Assembly: GCA_047975025.1 (NCBI GenBank)
Contig: JBKECY010000061.1
Location: 1 to 34,795 of the forward strand
DNA: 34,795 bases
Origin: JBKECY01 sp047975025
Lineage (GTDB): Bacteria; Bacillota; Clostridia; Lachnospirales; Lachnospiraceae
Direction of reading: 5' to 3'
A program made the position numbers and the translations under genes. The notes beneath the pieces are model-generated. The model saw only the letters and a list, made by a program, of their open reading frames with translations, was not told the origin of the DNA and did no database searches. Positions 33,622 through 34,795 of the stretch are shown piece after piece. Positions within the stretch are counted from its first letter, which is position 1. The number at the start of each line of letters is the position of its first letter.

Positions 33622-34044
33622 ATGAATATATTATTTTTTTTGATACCAAAGGAAAACATTACGTACATTTATGAGGATGAGACATTGCGCCAGGTGATAG
33701 AGAAAATGGAAAATCACCGTTTTTCCTGCGTACCAATCATTGACAGAGCCGGTCAATATGTCGGCTCAATTACAGAAGGCGATCTGCTCTGGGGCATTAA
33801 AAAGCTGGGGAGCATTTCCCTGAAAGATACGGAAGATATCTCTTTGAAGAAGATCGAGCGCCGTCTTGACTATGGTGCGATACATGTTGGTGCCAAGATG
33901 GAAGATCTGCTGGAGAAAGCGATGGATCAAAATTTTGTGCCGGTGGTAGATGATAAGAAAAGCTTTATCGGCATTATCACCCGCAAGGATATTATATCCC
34001 ACTTTACGAAGACGATGTGTCCGGAGAAAGAGGCGAGGGAGTAA
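33622..34044 (+). CDS. CBS-pair domain protein, 140 aa
   Basis: Two CBS motifs make up nearly the whole protein: residues about 18-60 (LRQVIEKMENHRFSCVPIIDRAGQYVGSITEGDLL) and 88-128 (MEDLLEKAMDQNFVPVVDDKKSFIGIITRKDII). A CBS pair forms one Bateman module that binds adenine nucleotides or S-adenosylmethionine and usually signals energy state. With no attached enzyme or channel it must act through a partner. The start follows AAGGTGGGG. The next gene starts four bases after its stop, so the two are one operon. Confidence 0.88.
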   Translation: MNILFFLIPKENITYIYEDETLRQVIEKMENHRFSCVPIIDRAGQYVGSITEGDLLWGIKKLGSISLKDTEDISLKKIERRLDYGAIHVGAKMEDLLEKAMDQNFVPVVDDKKSFIGIITRKDIISHFTKTMCPEKEARE

Positions 34045-34048
34045 TACT

Positions 34049-34540
34049 GTGGGGAAAGAAGTCAAGACAAATGCCATGCGCATACTGGATAAAGAAAAAA
34101 TACCGTACGAAAGTGTATTTTATGAATGCGATGAATTCATAGACGGGATTCAGATTGCAGATGCGACCGGAACACCCTATGATGAGTCATTTAAGACCCT
34201 TGTGTTACAGGGGAAAAGCCAGCAGTTTTATGTGCTGGTTCTGCCGATTGATCAGGAAGTGAATTTGAAAAAAGCGGCGAAGGCCGTTGGCGAAAAATCA
34301 CTTGAGATGATTCATGTAAAAGATATTCAAAAGATTACCGGCTATGTGAGAGGCGGTTGTTCTCCCGTTGGAATGAAGAAAAAGTATAAGACAGTATACG
34401 ATGAAAGTATACGTAAGCATCCAAAAGTATATATCAGCGGAGGCAGAATTGGCGTGAAGCTCAAGGTGGAGGTTGAAGGTCTGCTGCGCGTCACAGAAGG
34501 GAGCGTATGCGATCTTGTGGATGAAACACCAGCTGTTTGA
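34049..34540 (+). CDS. ybaK: Cys-tRNA(Pro)/Cys-tRNA(Cys) deacylase, YbaK/EbsC family
   Basis: A trans-editing factor that hydrolyses mischarged Cys-tRNA(Pro). The 163 residues show the family layout: VKTNAMRILDKEKIPYE, GTPYDESFKTLVLQG, FYVLVLPIDQEVNLKKAAKAVGEKSLEM, ITGYVRGGCSPVGMKKKY and YISGGRIGVKL. I take the GTG at 34049 because AGGGAG lies just upstream and the family begins with (K)TNAMR; a start at 33950 would lie inside the CBS gene in another frame. It follows the CBS gene by four bases. Confidence 0.92.
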   Translation: MGKEVKTNAMRILDKEKIPYESVFYECDEFIDGIQIADATGTPYDESFKTLVLQGKSQQFYVLVLPIDQEVNLKKAAKAVGEKSLEMIHVKDIQKITGYVRGGCSPVGMKKKYKTVYDESIRKHPKVYISGGRIGVKLKVEVEGLLRVTEGSVCDLVDETPAV

Positions 34541-34636
34541 GGTGAATTCACGTTTCTTTCACACAGTGAACATGGTTTGCACAAAGATATTCCATATAAT
34601 AGCGGTAAAACTATAAGATGCTAAAGGAGAATTGCT

Positions 34637-34795
34637 ATGGAACAAATGCAAACTATGGAGCCGGGGAATATAGAATCCAATGACGTACTTCAGGCAGATA
34701 CAACAGTAAAGAAAAGTGGACTCAATGTATTCTCACTGCTGACATTATTGTTTTCAGGAATCACGATGCTTCTGGTAATTGTACTGCTGATTGTG
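34637..34795 (+). CDS. Membrane protein, N-terminal part only (window edge)
   Basis: An ATG behind AAAGGAGA opens a frame that runs off the window: MEQMQTMEPGNIESNDVLQ, a short basic segment VKKSGLN, then a hydrophobic helix (VFSLLTLLFSGITMLLVIVLL). It looks like a small membrane protein or the start of a lipoprotein-like anchor of unknown family. A TATAAT at 34595-34600 may be its -10 element, with no clear -35. Confidence 0.6.
   Translation, partial: MEQMQTMEPGNIESNDVLQADTTVKKSGLNVFSLLTLLFSGITMLLVIVLLIV

Overview
The window looks like chromosome of an anaerobic Gram-positive bacterium of the class Clostridia, most likely Lachnospiraceae-like. The grounds are the secG, rnr, smpB, ssrA block, the radical SAM plus DUF2344 pair, a methionine aminopeptidase with an N-terminal SEC-C zinc motif, an LPXTG surface protein, strong purine-rich ribosome binding sites and consensus sigma-A-type promoters. 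Neither of the two tRNA-like 3' ends (tRNA-Trp, tmRNA) carries an encoded CCA. Species cannot be named from the sequence alone.

Layout. 1-2800: tRNA-Trp with its terminator, then minus-strand genes for a zinc-ribbon peptide, a small membrane protein, a radical SAM/SPASM protein and a DUF1643 protein. 2800-9400: an accessory island. It starts with gene-poor DNA and a 24-copy CAGA tetranucleotide repeat inside a small leader reading frame. A very large BspA-like/InlB-repeat LPXTG surface protein follows; it is mosaic in base composition and is broken by one frameshift and one amber codon. 9600-17450: a minimal AraC-type regulator, map, the radical SAM/DUF2344 pair, secG, rnr, smpB, a 72-residue orphan gene and tmRNA, the last two on the minus strand. 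17500-21620: a tight four-gene operon for sulfur mobilisation and tRNA modification (MalY/PatB C-S lyase, TcdA-like E1 enzyme, cysteine desulfurase, TtcA-like thiolase).

21650-26870: a DUF1113-type membrane protein, then a PAS-AAA-Fis regulator that lacks the GAFTGA loop, then a class III aminotransferase and an iron-type alcohol dehydrogenase. The last two look like a transaminate-then-reduce pathway of the taurine/isethionate or GABA/4-hydroxybutyrate kind. The same 14-bp palindrome lies upstream of the regulator and upstream of the aminotransferase promoter. 27080-31370: a 1405-residue cell-surface protein with proline/threonine stalks and Shr-like (DUF1533) modules. 31380-34795: an Lrp/AsnC regulator facing away from an aspartase gene with an in-frame amber codon, a CBS-pair protein, a YbaK-type deacylase and the start of a membrane protein cut by the window edge.

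The most unusual element is the CAGA-repeat leader. Its repeat number sets the frame in which a ribosome leaves the repeat. Only one of the three frames carries translation through a hairpin and ends on the Shine-Dalgarno of the surface protein gene. This suggests phase variation by leader-coupled translation or attenuation, which is an inference not tested here.
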